Shown: positions 30,172 to 38,364 of the stretch, in pieces
Numbering within the stretch: the first letter of the stretch is position 1
Layout: every line of letters starts with the position of its first letter
Source: a virus
DNA: 64,000 nt
IMG/VR virus record: IMGVR_UViG_3300033064_001044
Span: 1 to 64,000 of that record
Strand: one strand, 5' to 3'
Program-made: the position numbers and the translations under genes
The notes under the pieces: generated by a model
The model's database searches: none
Told to the model about the DNA's origin: nothing
The model's input: the letters and a program-made list of their open reading frames with translations, nothing else

Positions 30172-30679
30172 GGCTGTCTACTAAAAAGTTAAGTTGTTCA
30201 ACACTTCCGTCATTACCAAGTGTTTCATCAAAAGTATATGCGTTCATTTCCCACTCAGAAACGTGTTGATTTGCAGCCTCTATGTCTGGTCGTTCTACAC
30301 GCCATATCTTTCCCTTTAAAATTTTTATTGTTCCCGCTTCATTTAAAAACCGAACATCTGTAATTACATATCTTTGGGATTTGTCCCACATTTTACGAAG
30401 CACGGCAGCAATCCAAACATCGTCTCCTAAATAAACACGAGCAGAATATCCAAGTTGTTGAAGCATTTCACGAACTTCAGGGTTTTGTTTAGCAATGTCC
30501 CATCCGTATTCATCAACTAACTCATCTAAAGGGTTTCCATTAATCTTAGGGTTCATTGCGTAAACCATTTTTCGAATTGGGTCAGCAAATGCAATACGTT
30601 CAAACCCGTGTTCTGTTACCAAACGTTCTGCAACAGTATCTTTTCCCGACTGTGCGTATCCCGATAGACCAATAATCAT
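30152..30679 (-). CDS. Deoxynucleoside monophosphate kinase
   Basis: 175 residues. P-loop GLSGYAQSGKDT (4-15) with the atypical Y-A-Q segment seen in T4 gp1-like dNMP kinases, then FADPIRKMVYA (about 31-41) and ITDVRFLNEA (about 106-115). It phosphorylates dNMPs towards dNTPs, complementing the reductase. ATGA overlap with the next gene upstream. Confidence 0.85.
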   Translation of the reverse strand: MIIGLSGYAQSGKDTVAERLVTEHGFERIAFADPIRKMVYAMNPKINGNPLDELVDEYGWDIAKQNPEVREMLQQLGYSARVYLGDDVWIAAVLRKMWDKSQRYVITDVRFLNEAGTIKILKGKIWRVERPDIEAANQHVSEWEMNAYTFDETLGNDGSVEQLNFLVDSLVNKNV

Positions 30680-31164
30680 GAGGAGAATTTATCCTTTCTC
30701 ATTGTACGAAAATCTGATGAGCGTCTAGTTATTTCACGGGAGACCAAAGCGGTGTCTCGTTCTAGGTTGTAGAACATAACTTCTACCATCTTACGATAAG
30801 CGTAAGACTCCTCTAATTTTTCAGACAATCCCAAAATCTTTGGGTCAATGGCAACCTCTGCTTTAATTGCAGTAATGCGTTCTCCCGTTGTCTTTTGACC
30901 CATACGAGTAACCATCAATCTTGCAGATGCAGAGTCAACGGCTTTCTCTGCGTATCTTTCGTCAACCTGTGCTGCAGATAGTTGGGTTGCTATGTAATTA
31001 GACCATGCAGTTAAACTACTAAACAAATGGCTTAGGTCTTCTCCGTCAAGGTCGGTGAGTTCTCGTGGCATCTCTGGGAACTCACTTTGTTTTGCTGCAT
31101 GAAAGAACCCTTGTTTAGTCAATTCGTCAACCGCTTTCTGTGATGCGTCACCAAACTTATGCAC
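30676..31164 (-). CDS. Conserved actinophage hypothetical protein
   Basis: 162 residues, largely helical. The C-terminal ERDTALVSREITRR pattern is familiar from actinophage genes next to Cas4-like nucleases and RecA. It may be a recombination accessory factor judging only by neighbours. Overlaps the nuclease gene by eight bases. Confidence 0.65.
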   Translation of the reverse strand: MHKFGDASQKAVDELTKQGFFHAAKQSEFPEMPRELTDLDGEDLSHLFSSLTAWSNYIATQLSAAQVDERYAEKAVDSASARLMVTRMGQKTTGERITAIKAEVAIDPKILGLSEKLEESYAYRKMVEVMFYNLERDTALVSREITRRSSDFRTMRKDKFSS

Positions 31165-31987
31165 TTATGTCTCCAAACTGTTGGCATTGTTTACATCCTA
31201 ATGCACCGTTGTTGCTGCACTCAAGGGGAGTACTTGCTTTAACTGCGTCTACAACAATTTGAGCCTTATTAAATATTGGCTCTACAAACTCGTAATCAGC
31301 CTTTATAGTGAATTCCCTATAATCCTGGTCAGCCTTGAGTTCATAAAGAAACACTATTTCTTTAGGAGCGTCTTTGCCAAAGATACGATTTGCCAATTCT
31401 AAGTACATTTGACCTTGCAGTAAATGACTTCTAAACGGACGGCGAATACTTCTCCAGGCTTTAGTTAAATCACCATCAGCCTTAGCAAGTAGTTCAGGGG
31501 CTTCAAAACGTAGGGTTCCTGCACCAATTGATTTAATCTCAATTAGGCAGTCATCACCGATACCTTTAATCCAGCCATCAGCGTGACCAGCAATCATTAG
31601 TTCTGGAAGGACTAATGGAACTTCTCTGTACTCAACGCTTTTGTGTACGTCTTTAGAAACAGCCCAAGAAGCAGCGACAGTTGAGTCACTCCACATACCG
31701 TATAGAACACCCATTTCTTTAAACCAGTTTTGCCATTTAGCATGGATTGTGTGCCCTTCGTCAAATATAGATTGTAAACGTAAGTTAGGTTTTTCTTTCT
31801 TTACCTCTGCACCCATAAGTGCAAAGTAAGAGGCTCTTAGACACCAGTCAGCCTTAATCATTTCCGAAGGGTGTAAAACGTTTGTTGAACGCTTTTCTAA
31901 TGGTCTAGCCATTAAATGCCGTTCAAGGTCTCCGATAAGACGAGGGTTACTCTTCTTAGCATCTAAGAACTTCTTTAACTCAGTCAT
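31157..31987 (-). CDS. Cas4-like PD-(D/E)XK exonuclease
   Basis: 276 residues. HPSEM...DWCLRASYF (about 40-56) supplies the first Cys, HADGWIKGIGDDCLIEIKS (about 134-152) the D ... E-x-K core, and CSNNGALGCKQCQQF (about 257-271) the remaining cysteines for an Fe-S cluster, as in Cas4/RecB-like nucleases. Expected to resect DNA ends for recombination with the RecA protein encoded nearby. Overlaps WhiB by four bases. Confidence 0.85.
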   Translation of the reverse strand: MTELKKFLDAKKSNPRLIGDLERHLMARPLEKRSTNVLHPSEMIKADWCLRASYFALMGAEVKKEKPNLRLQSIFDEGHTIHAKWQNWFKEMGVLYGMWSDSTVAASWAVSKDVHKSVEYREVPLVLPELMIAGHADGWIKGIGDDCLIEIKSIGAGTLRFEAPELLAKADGDLTKAWRSIRRPFRSHLLQGQMYLELANRIFGKDAPKEIVFLYELKADQDYREFTIKADYEFVEPIFNKAQIVVDAVKASTPLECSNNGALGCKQCQQFGDISA

Positions 31988-32304
31988 TCCGTATCCAATC
32001 GTAGGATGAACTCTTTTAGAGTCATCTTCTTTTTATAAGACTTTTTCCACTTACGAATTTGAGCGTTGCGTTCACGATGTGAAAGCCCACCCCAAATTCC
32101 ATGTGGTTCATCTCTTTCTACAGCATCCCACAGACATTTCTGTCTTACTGGACACGGGTTTTTGCCATTTTCACCAAAGCAAAAGGTCTTAGCCCTATCT
32201 GCAATGATTGTATATAGTTCTTTATCACGCGGTGGATAAAAAGTGTCGGTGTCCTCTCCTTTACACCTAGCCTTATATCGCCATGCGTACGACGGTTCAT
32301 CCAT
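31984..32304 (-). CDS. WhiB-family Fe-S transcription factor
   Basis: 106 residues. C14, C42, C51 and C57 with CPVRQKCLWDAV and GIWGGLSHRERN (69-80) identify WhiB, a family confined to actinobacteria and their phages. It binds a [4Fe-4S] cluster and normally acts with the primary sigma factor. The spacing between the second and third cysteine is eight residues instead of the usual two, an insertion of GENGKN. A basic tail (KWKKSYKKK) follows. It is the strongest host-lineage marker in the window. Confidence 0.93.
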   Translation of the reverse strand: MDEPSYAWRYKARCKGEDTDTFYPPRDKELYTIIADRAKTFCFGENGKNPCPVRQKCLWDAVERDEPHGIWGGLSHRERNAQIRKWKKSYKKKMTLKEFILRLDTE

Positions 32305-32307
32305 GTA

Positions 32308-32628
32308 TTACGATTCCTTTGCAAGAGTCTCCCTCATTTCTAGGTAATCGTCTTCAAGGAGAATGACATAGTTCTCCCCGTCTAGATGGATGCCGAGTAT
32401 CGGTATACGGCTATCTAGTATTGCTTCTTTTGTAATCTTCTTTAGAACTTCCGATTTAATAGTGACCTGTTTTTTACCAGTCCACTTATGTTCAATCAGT
32501 AAGTCCTCAGAACGTACATCTCCCTTTCGTGACCAAAAGGCTCCAGAAGCAGCAGTACGAGAACCATTAACCTTTTTGGCTAAACGATTTTCGTGCTTGC
32601 GTGATTGCTTCTGTCCTTCTGACTTCAT
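32308..32628 (-). CDS. Holliday-junction-resolvase-type PD-(D/E)XK nuclease
   Basis: 106 residues, basic N-terminus. GSRTAASGAFWSRKGDVRSE, then LLIEHKWT (about 43-50), gives the G ... D ... E-x-K order of small archaeal-type/phage resolvases, with E-H-K as E-x-K. Common beside RecA and polymerase genes in actinophages. Would cut branched DNA, overlapping in role with the RuvC-like protein. Confidence 0.75.
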   Translation of the reverse strand: MKSEGQKQSRKHENRLAKKVNGSRTAASGAFWSRKGDVRSEDLLIEHKWTGKKQVTIKSEVLKKITKEAILDSRIPILGIHLDGENYVILLEDDYLEMRETLAKES

Positions 32629-32828
32629 TTTTTCTTTTTGACCTTTATTTGGTCGTATGCAATTAGTGTCAATGCAACGTTCTCGGCTGCTGTTTGCACT
32701 TTGTGCATTAAATCTTCTGGGTGTGCTGTTTTATCGTCAGCAGAACTGCGAACAACAAAAGAGAGCATTTGAAGGTACTCATCCATAGTTACGTACCAAC
32801 TGCATTTTTTATCATCAACCAAGTTCAA
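32625..32828 (-). CDS. Hypothetical small helical protein
   Basis: 67 residues if TTG 32828 is used (it overlaps the end of recA); ATG 32786 is a shorter alternative. Helical, ending in a Lys run (IKVKKKK). Overlaps the resolvase-like gene by four bases. No family recognised. Confidence 0.5.
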   Translation of the reverse strand: MNLVDDKKCSWYVTMDEYLQMLSFVVRSSADDKTAHPEDLMHKVQTAAENVALTLIAYDQIKVKKKK

Positions 32829-33834
32829 TCACCTTCTTTGCTAATTCTTCTTTAAGTTCAATCTCTTCACGAATACTTGCAATCAATGCGTCTGTACCTT
32901 GCCACTTACGTTCACCGTAGTAGTACCAAGCACCCTTACGCTCTACTATGTCATTGAGGACTGACATTGCTGCAATTTCTTTAGCAAAGTCGTACTCTCC
33001 TGGAGCACAGTCTCCTCCTGGAGCAAAATAAAAATCAAAGAACGCCACACGTTGTGGAGGTGCTGTTTTGTTCTTTAAACTACGAACCTTGATAACTTGA
33101 CCAATACGAACTTTATTACCGCTGGGTCCAATCTCAATCCACTCGTCTCTACGTACCTCACAACGAGTAAAGAAGGCATAGTTCTTGCCTTCTCCTCCTG
33201 GAGTTGTGCGAGGGTCTCCGTGCATTACGCCAATTTTCATACGGTACTGATTGATAACTATGCCAAGCACAGCACGTTCATCCTCAACCAAACTTCTTTT
33301 GATGGCTGAACCAACAACTCTAAAGAACTTGTTAGTAAGCATTGCACCACGACCAATGGTTAATTCGTCCATGTTCTTTTCCATCTCAGGTTTAGGAGAT
33401 AAGGCTGGAAGAGAGTCGATAACAATTGCGTCAATAGACTTGGATTCAGCAAACGCAATAACAGCGTCGTAGGCTTCTTCCATAATGTTTGTTTCAATAA
33501 CGATTACACGGCTTGTATCTACGCCACACATTGCAGCGTATTCTGGAACCCATTGTTCTGCTGCAACCCAAACAGTTGTGTGGTCTGGGTTTAGTTTCTG
33601 ATTAGCAGCAATCGTTTTTAAAGCAACAGCAGTCTTACCGTGCGATGCTTCACCAACTAATTCGTTCCACTGGTTTCCTGGAAATCCTCCTCCAAGGACG
33701 TAATCCAATGTAGTAGAACCACTGGTAATGCGAGGAATAAGGTCAGCCCTAATATCAGAAGCGACCACAACGACGTTGTCGCCAAACCTCTTATTGAGTA
33801 ATGCTGCAATCTTTTTTGCTTCATCATTTATCAT
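32815..33834 (-). CDS. recA: RecA-like recombinase
   Basis: 339 residues. The Walker A is GEASHGKT (61-68), a variant of the GPESSGKT seen in bacterial RecA. IDAIVIDSLPALSPK (about 134-148) is Walker B, and MKIGVMHGDPRTTPGGEG (about 204-221) is the loop-2 region. It should form filaments on ssDNA and drive strand exchange. The divergence in the P-loop and the short N-terminus separate it from host RecA. Four-base overlap with the next gene. Confidence 0.93.
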   Translation of the reverse strand: MINDEAKKIAALLNKRFGDNVVVVASDIRADLIPRITSGSTTLDYVLGGGFPGNQWNELVGEASHGKTAVALKTIAANQKLNPDHTTVWVAAEQWVPEYAAMCGVDTSRVIVIETNIMEEAYDAVIAFAESKSIDAIVIDSLPALSPKPEMEKNMDELTIGRGAMLTNKFFRVVGSAIKRSLVEDERAVLGIVINQYRMKIGVMHGDPRTTPGGEGKNYAFFTRCEVRRDEWIEIGPSGNKVRIGQVIKVRSLKNKTAPPQRVAFFDFYFAPGGDCAPGEYDFAKEIAAMSVLNDIVERKGAWYYYGERKWQGTDALIASIREEIELKEELAKKVIELG

Positions 33835-34205
33835 CCGTTAATTCTTCCTACGATGCCTTGTGGGTTCCAGTTACTAGCGGTGTCATTTCCTAATGCACCT
33901 TTTACATTGCCCTCAACCTTAGCACCAGTTAAGGCTCCATAACGGGAACCTGATTGACTAATTGGGTATCCGCAGTCATAGCAACGAGGTGCTGAGTTTT
34001 GTACTGCCATGTAATTACTGGAACTACATTCAGGACAAGTCTGTGTTTGTTGAGCACTTCCTATTCTCAAATTAACAGTTTGAGGTTGAGGTGCTTCATA
34101 TCGTGTCATTGGTTGTTGAGACGGAGGCATCGGGGGAGTAATGTCTTGACGTGGTTGATTATTAGGTTGCTGTAGTTTTTTAGCCCACCAGTCTGCATTA
34201 GTCAT
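33831..34205 (-). CDS. Zinc-ribbon protein with Gln/Pro-rich N-terminus
   Basis: 124 residues. The first 45 are Gln/Pro-rich and disordered; CPEC (57-60) and CYDCG (75-79) form a zinc ribbon. This layout is common next to recA/pol genes in actinophages. Probably an adaptor or DNA-binding accessory factor. Confidence 0.65.
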   Translation of the reverse strand: MTNADWWAKKLQQPNNQPRQDITPPMPPSQQPMTRYEAPQPQTVNLRIGSAQQTQTCPECSSSNYMAVQNSAPRCYDCGYPISQSGSRYGALTGAKVEGNVKGALGNDTASNWNPQGIVGRING

Positions 34206-34630
34206 TACTTTGGTCTCCTTGGCCCTACGGTTAATAAATCTAAGTCTACCATCTGTGAAATTGAGCCTAAAACAGATGCCATGGCAATCTGTTGTGTTGT
34301 TTTAACTATGTGTTCCCAGACTTCTTCTGGCATTTCTTCAGCAATTTTTCCCAACTTAGTTCTTTGCAATACAGCCACAGATTTGGCAATCTGGTACGTA
34401 TGAGCAAAAACTAACGGGTATAAGTGAGCAACTTTGGAATAACGCTTATCGCTTTCTTCCTGTTCTCTTTGGGCTACTTCATCGCTAACCATGGTTGTTC
34501 CAGCAATAACGCTTAAAGAAAAAGCATCATCTAATTGGGCATCAAGCAGAAGACCTCTCATACGAAACATGACTTCAGTTGTTAACGCTTCAAGGTCTAA
34601 TTCAATCTTGCGTTTTCTAAAGAACATCAT
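34205..34630 (-). CDS. Conserved helical hypothetical protein
   Basis: 141 residues, helical throughout with basic FFRKRK at the start. The ATG overlaps the polymerase stop (ATGATG), so it is translationally coupled to DNA polymerase. No known domain. Confidence 0.65.
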   Translation of the reverse strand: MMFFRKRKIELDLEALTTEVMFRMRGLLLDAQLDDAFSLSVIAGTTMVSDEVAQREQEESDKRYSKVAHLYPLVFAHTYQIAKSVAVLQRTKLGKIAEEMPEEVWEHIVKTTQQIAMASVLGSISQMVDLDLLTVGPRRPK

Positions 34631-36642
34631 TCTTTTGCTTCACCCCACTTTTGAACTGTTTTTATATCTGCAATCAATGGGACAATCATATCTGGAAGTT
34701 TGACCCCCTCCATGGATTGACGAATTGCTTCAGCCGTTTCTTCGACTAAATGGTCTGGAGTTAGGGTTACTAGTTCATCGTGAACCGTCAAGAGGACGTT
34801 TACCTCTGGCTCAGTCACAAAACAAGAGTGTGCTCTAACCATAGCCAACTTAATTAAGTCAGCAGCAGACCCCTGAATAACGGTATTAAAGGCTTGTCTT
34901 TCGGCTCGTGATTTCATTCCAAGGTCTTTATTAAGTAACTCTGGAATGTAACGTCTACGACCTAAAACAGTAGATACAAAAGGCAAAGGACGTTGTTGTC
35001 GTGCAGTTCTAACAATAAAATCACGATAGTTATTTACTGCTTTAAACTTATCGTTAAATAGGTCCATTAATTGATGGCTCTCTTTTACTGTGCAACCAAT
35101 TTGGTCAGCAATTTTTTCAGGACCTACCCCGTAAGACATAGCAAGAACTAAAACTTTACCTGCTCTTCTGTCTACTCCCATACGAGAACCAATGGTTGTG
35201 TAGATGTCTCCACCTTGTAAATAGTTTTCTACGAAGGCTGCGTCTTTTGAAAACGAAGCAATAATGCGTGGTTCAATCTGTGAATAATCAGCAACCACTA
35301 GTTTATATCCTGGAGGAGCAATAAACAGATTACGGATTAATTTTCCATACTCTCCTTGAGATGGGATATTTTGTAAGTTAGGCTCACTACTAGAAAATCT
35401 ACCTGTCTCTGCTCCATGCGATTTAAAGTTAGTGTGTACTTTGCCGTTGACTAAAAGACTCTGACGTTCTGTTGTCTTAGACTTTCCACCAGAAGTACGA
35501 GTTACATCTCCACCTGTATACGGTGTTACGTAAGTAGTCATGATTTTATTTAAATCTTGATACTTCATGATGGAAGCAACTAAGGGGTCTTTCTCACGAT
35601 AATACTCCAAGGCTTCAGCACTTACAGAATAATGTTTAGGCCCTACCTCTTCTCCACCTTTTACAGCCTCTAATCCTTTAGGAGTTAACGCAATCTTAAT
35701 TGTTTTATTAGGTCTAATTCCTCTGCCACCCTCAGACTTAGGAGTGAACAGTAACTGTTGTTTTTCTTGTATGGAGTTCATGTGGAACTCACGTCCAGCA
35801 AGTTTATAAGCCTCACCAGTAACTTTAATAATGTCTTTTTCTAGTTGAGTGTGGAGATTCTTTAACTCTGTTTCATCAATATTTGCACCTGCTAATTCCA
35901 TATCAGCAAGGACTAACATCAAGTCCATCTCTAAGCCCCATACAGTTGTTAAGTTATAGTTTTTAATTTTTGGCTCATAGACCTGATACAACTGCCAAGT
36001 TGATTCGGCATCAATGGCTGCATACTTAGCAACCTCACTAAATGAATGGCGTTCTACTGCTTTACCTACGCCTTTAACAACAACTAATCCCAACTCTCTT
36101 TCAGCACAGGCTGCAAGTCCTAAGTTGTTCTTTGTTCTGTTATCTATAATGAAAGAAGCCATCATGGTGTCAAAGTACGGCTTTGGGCAAACTACTCCTC
36201 GGTAATACTTGGCGATTGCTTTAAGGTCAAACTTAATGTTGTGTCCAACTTTGATTTTGTCACTAAACAATAAAGGCTTGAGTGCTTTAAACACATCCCC
36301 TGGGAGTAACTGAGGTGGGGCTGTATCAAATACTGGTGTCCAGTTATCTTCACGCTTTGAATAGTCTTGTTCACGAACTTCTCTTCCTTCATCTAATCGT
36401 TTCTGTCCAGAACCTAGTAACGGCTTATCCCAACGAATAAACTCTCCATTGGGATGACCCATTGGTATTACATCTGTGCGTCCTTCAGTTGCAAATGCAA
36501 TCCATGTAACTTCATTGAGTAATGGGTGTAGCCGAGAAAAATCATCGGGACCTACAGTTTCAACGTCAAAAGCAAAAGCAGGTTGGTCTAAGTAATAGTC
36601 AACCATCTCTAATAAACCTAAAGGTGTTGTAATAATATTCAT
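34627..36642 (-). CDS. Family A DNA polymerase with 3'-5' exonuclease domain
   Basis: 671 residues. The exonuclease domain has D26 and E28 (FAFDVET), KVGHNIKFDLKAI and a late YAAIDAE (Exo III-type). The polymerase domain shows SSEPNLQNIP (motif around 410), VVADYSQIEPRII (motif A), RRAGKVLVLAMSYG (motif B) and VHDELV (motif C, His621-Asp-Glu). No 5'-3' nuclease domain is present. This is the replicative polymerase of the phage. ATG 36642 has AGGAGC upstream. Confidence 0.95.
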   Translation of the reverse strand: MNIITTPLGLLEMVDYYLDQPAFAFDVETVGPDDFSRLHPLLNEVTWIAFATEGRTDVIPMGHPNGEFIRWDKPLLGSGQKRLDEGREVREQDYSKREDNWTPVFDTAPPQLLPGDVFKALKPLLFSDKIKVGHNIKFDLKAIAKYYRGVVCPKPYFDTMMASFIIDNRTKNNLGLAACAERELGLVVVKGVGKAVERHSFSEVAKYAAIDAESTWQLYQVYEPKIKNYNLTTVWGLEMDLMLVLADMELAGANIDETELKNLHTQLEKDIIKVTGEAYKLAGREFHMNSIQEKQQLLFTPKSEGGRGIRPNKTIKIALTPKGLEAVKGGEEVGPKHYSVSAEALEYYREKDPLVASIMKYQDLNKIMTTYVTPYTGGDVTRTSGGKSKTTERQSLLVNGKVHTNFKSHGAETGRFSSSEPNLQNIPSQGEYGKLIRNLFIAPPGYKLVVADYSQIEPRIIASFSKDAAFVENYLQGGDIYTTIGSRMGVDRRAGKVLVLAMSYGVGPEKIADQIGCTVKESHQLMDLFNDKFKAVNNYRDFIVRTARQQRPLPFVSTVLGRRRYIPELLNKDLGMKSRAERQAFNTVIQGSAADLIKLAMVRAHSCFVTEPEVNVLLTVHDELVTLTPDHLVEETAEAIRQSMEGVKLPDMIVPLIADIKTVQKWGEAKE

Positions 36643-36663
36643 TATGCTCCTAGTTAGTTAAGT

Positions 36664-36702
36664 GTGGTGGGTGTTGCATCCGCTAAGAACAACACCCACC
36701 AC
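36664..36702 (-). other. Perfect 13-bp hairpin between ssb-like and polymerase genes
   Basis: GTGGTGGGTGTTG (36664-36676) pairs perfectly with CAACACCCACCAC (36690-36702). There is no T tract on the minus strand, so it is more likely a processing, stability or attenuation element that lets the ssDNA-binding protein be made in excess of the polymerase. Confidence 0.6.
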
Positions 36703-36719
36703 TTGGGACGAGTCGTTGA

Positions 36720-37388
36720 TTAGACGACTGAACGAGCAATCTCAAGTAATTCAGAACGAGGTGTGTCCCAAATTACTTCAGGGCTAAATGGTTCAGCCTG
36801 TGCTACAAGTTCCTCAACCTGAGCGGGGTCAAGGTCCCAATCTTCAACAAGGTCTGTAGGACGAACACGCTCTAATGAGTATGTTGTCTGTGGACCAGTA
36901 CCTTGGCGTGAAATTGAATAGAAGAACTTATTCAATGGACCACGCTTTGGGTCTTCGTGTGCTGCTTTGATTTGACGGAAAAAAGTTGGTGGAGCAGTAA
37001 GAATCATTGTCTTCTTCTCTTCTGATGAAAGAACAAGAACAGTGAAAGCAAACTTGCCACGTGGCTTATCTCCTAGAAGGTCACACAATGGGCAACCTTC
37101 AGCACCCGTATCAGCGATACAAACGAATGAACGCTTGCCTGATGAACGGTCAATCCAATGTTGTTCGTAAGAACGAAATGGACCGTCACCAATGAATTTG
37201 ATTAGTTGTGAGTCTTCGGTGAATTTAAAGTCATTAGGATATTCACCAGACTCTTTTGATGTTGCTTTGAGTGTCTTAGTTGCTGCTTCCCAGCCAGACT
37301 GAACAGTAGTTCCGACTTTAGGTGCTGCATCTTCGTTGTCTTCATCCAAATACGATGAAGCATTTACTGCTGGTTGCGTGATAGGCAT
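36720..37388 (-). CDS. Single-stranded-DNA-binding-like protein (gp32-like)
   Basis: 222 residues. The core WIDRSSGKRSFVC...GCPLCDLLGDKPRGKFAFTVLVL (about 78-118) with a C-x2-C zinc-like pair and flanking strands recalls T4 gp32-like phage ssDNA-binding proteins. The N-terminus (about 1-45) is acidic and disordered. Its place beside polymerase, primase and helicases supports the role. Identification is moderate because the pattern is loose. Confidence 0.65.
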   Translation of the reverse strand: MPITQPAVNASSYLDEDNEDAAPKVGTTVQSGWEAATKTLKATSKESGEYPNDFKFTEDSQLIKFIGDGPFRSYEQHWIDRSSGKRSFVCIADTGAEGCPLCDLLGDKPRGKFAFTVLVLSSEEKKTMILTAPPTFFRQIKAAHEDPKRGPLNKFFYSISRQGTGPQTTYSLERVRPTDLVEDWDLDPAQVEELVAQAEPFSPEVIWDTPRSELLEIARSVV

Positions 37389-37436
37389 TTTTCTTCTTTC
37401 GGTAATGAGGCTTTCGCACTCGGTTAGTTGTGAGGT

Positions 37437-37916
37437 CTATTGACTCTCGTTGGCAACAGCGTCTTTCCATTTTGATGTAATCGCAAAGGTCAGTTCCGTC
37501 TGTTGCGACCATTCTACACGAGCAGTACCCAAAAGACCACGCTTTGAGAACTCTTCTACAGCAATTTCTATTAATTGCCGAGTGTAGACACGGTTTCCTC
37601 CTACTTTCTTACCGTTTAAGGACTTAGAACGTAGTCGATATGGTGCCCCAGGAATGTACCCCTTCTTCTCCCATGAGCGAATACTGATAATGCTTTTCTC
37701 TAATGCTTGAGCCAAAGCACTTACAGTAAACACTTCTGTTTCTTTTCCATTTAGATGTTTAACTATTGGGTTGGAATCCCAAGCCGTATCTTCAGTAGAT
37801 TTGCGTTTACGTTTTGCTGCGGGATTAACCTCACGACGTTTTTGTTTTGACCCAGGCTTGTACTGTAAATCAGCAAAGGCTTTATCAATCTCGTCTTGTC
37901 CACGTAAACCAGCCAT
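37437..37916 (-). CDS. MerR-like HTH protein
   Basis: 159 residues. After a basic 45-residue start, FTVSALAQALEKSIISIRSWEKKGYIP (about 63-89) is a MerR-type winged helix, followed by GNRVYTRQLIEIAV, the usual wing and helix. No effector domain follows. Could regulate phage replication genes or act as a DNA-binding accessory protein. Confidence 0.75.
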   Translation of the reverse strand: MAGLRGQDEIDKAFADLQYKPGSKQKRREVNPAAKRKRKSTEDTAWDSNPIVKHLNGKETEVFTVSALAQALEKSIISIRSWEKKGYIPGAPYRLRSKSLNGKKVGGNRVYTRQLIEIAVEEFSKRGLLGTARVEWSQQTELTFAITSKWKDAVANESQ

Positions 37917-37918
37917 TA

Positions 37919-38356
37919 TTACTTCTTACTTAGCATTAATGCCCAGACAATTTTTGCTGGGAACATCTCATCAATTTCTTCTTCTGTAAGAAGTCCTTCG
38001 TACAAAGCAGCCATTAGTTCATCTTCATCAACTATACGAACTGTTTTGTAAAGACGTTCAGTAAGACCTTTCTTTTCAAGAAGGTCTTCTGCAATCATTT
38101 CATCAATCTTACGAGTAACACGCTTTTGTTTTTGTAGGCTTACATAATCACCAACAGGTTCAGGCAACTCTAACCACCAGTTACCTTTGTCATCAGTAAA
38201 ACCATCGGCTTCAATTTTTTCAAACAGAGATGCTTTTAATTCCTTTTGACGTGCTTCATACAAGTCTAAGTTTTTCTTTATTGAGGCGTACTCTTTGGTC
38301 TGCCCTAGTAAGTCATCAGAGTTAAACTCTCTTGGTCCATCAATTCGCTCAACCAT
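37919..38356 (-). CDS. Conserved actinophage hypothetical protein
   Basis: 145 residues: coiled coil (about 25-50), a short strand segment with NWWLELPEPVGDYVSL, then helices. The pattern recurs next to phage SNF2 helicases, to my recollection. Function unknown. Confidence 0.65.
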   Translation of the reverse strand: MVERIDGPREFNSDDLLGQTKEYASIKKNLDLYEARQKELKASLFEKIEADGFTDDKGNWWLELPEPVGDYVSLQKQKRVTRKIDEMIAEDLLEKKGLTERLYKTVRIVDEDELMAALYEGLLTEEEIDEMFPAKIVWALMLSKK

Positions 38357-38364
38357 TGTTGCTC

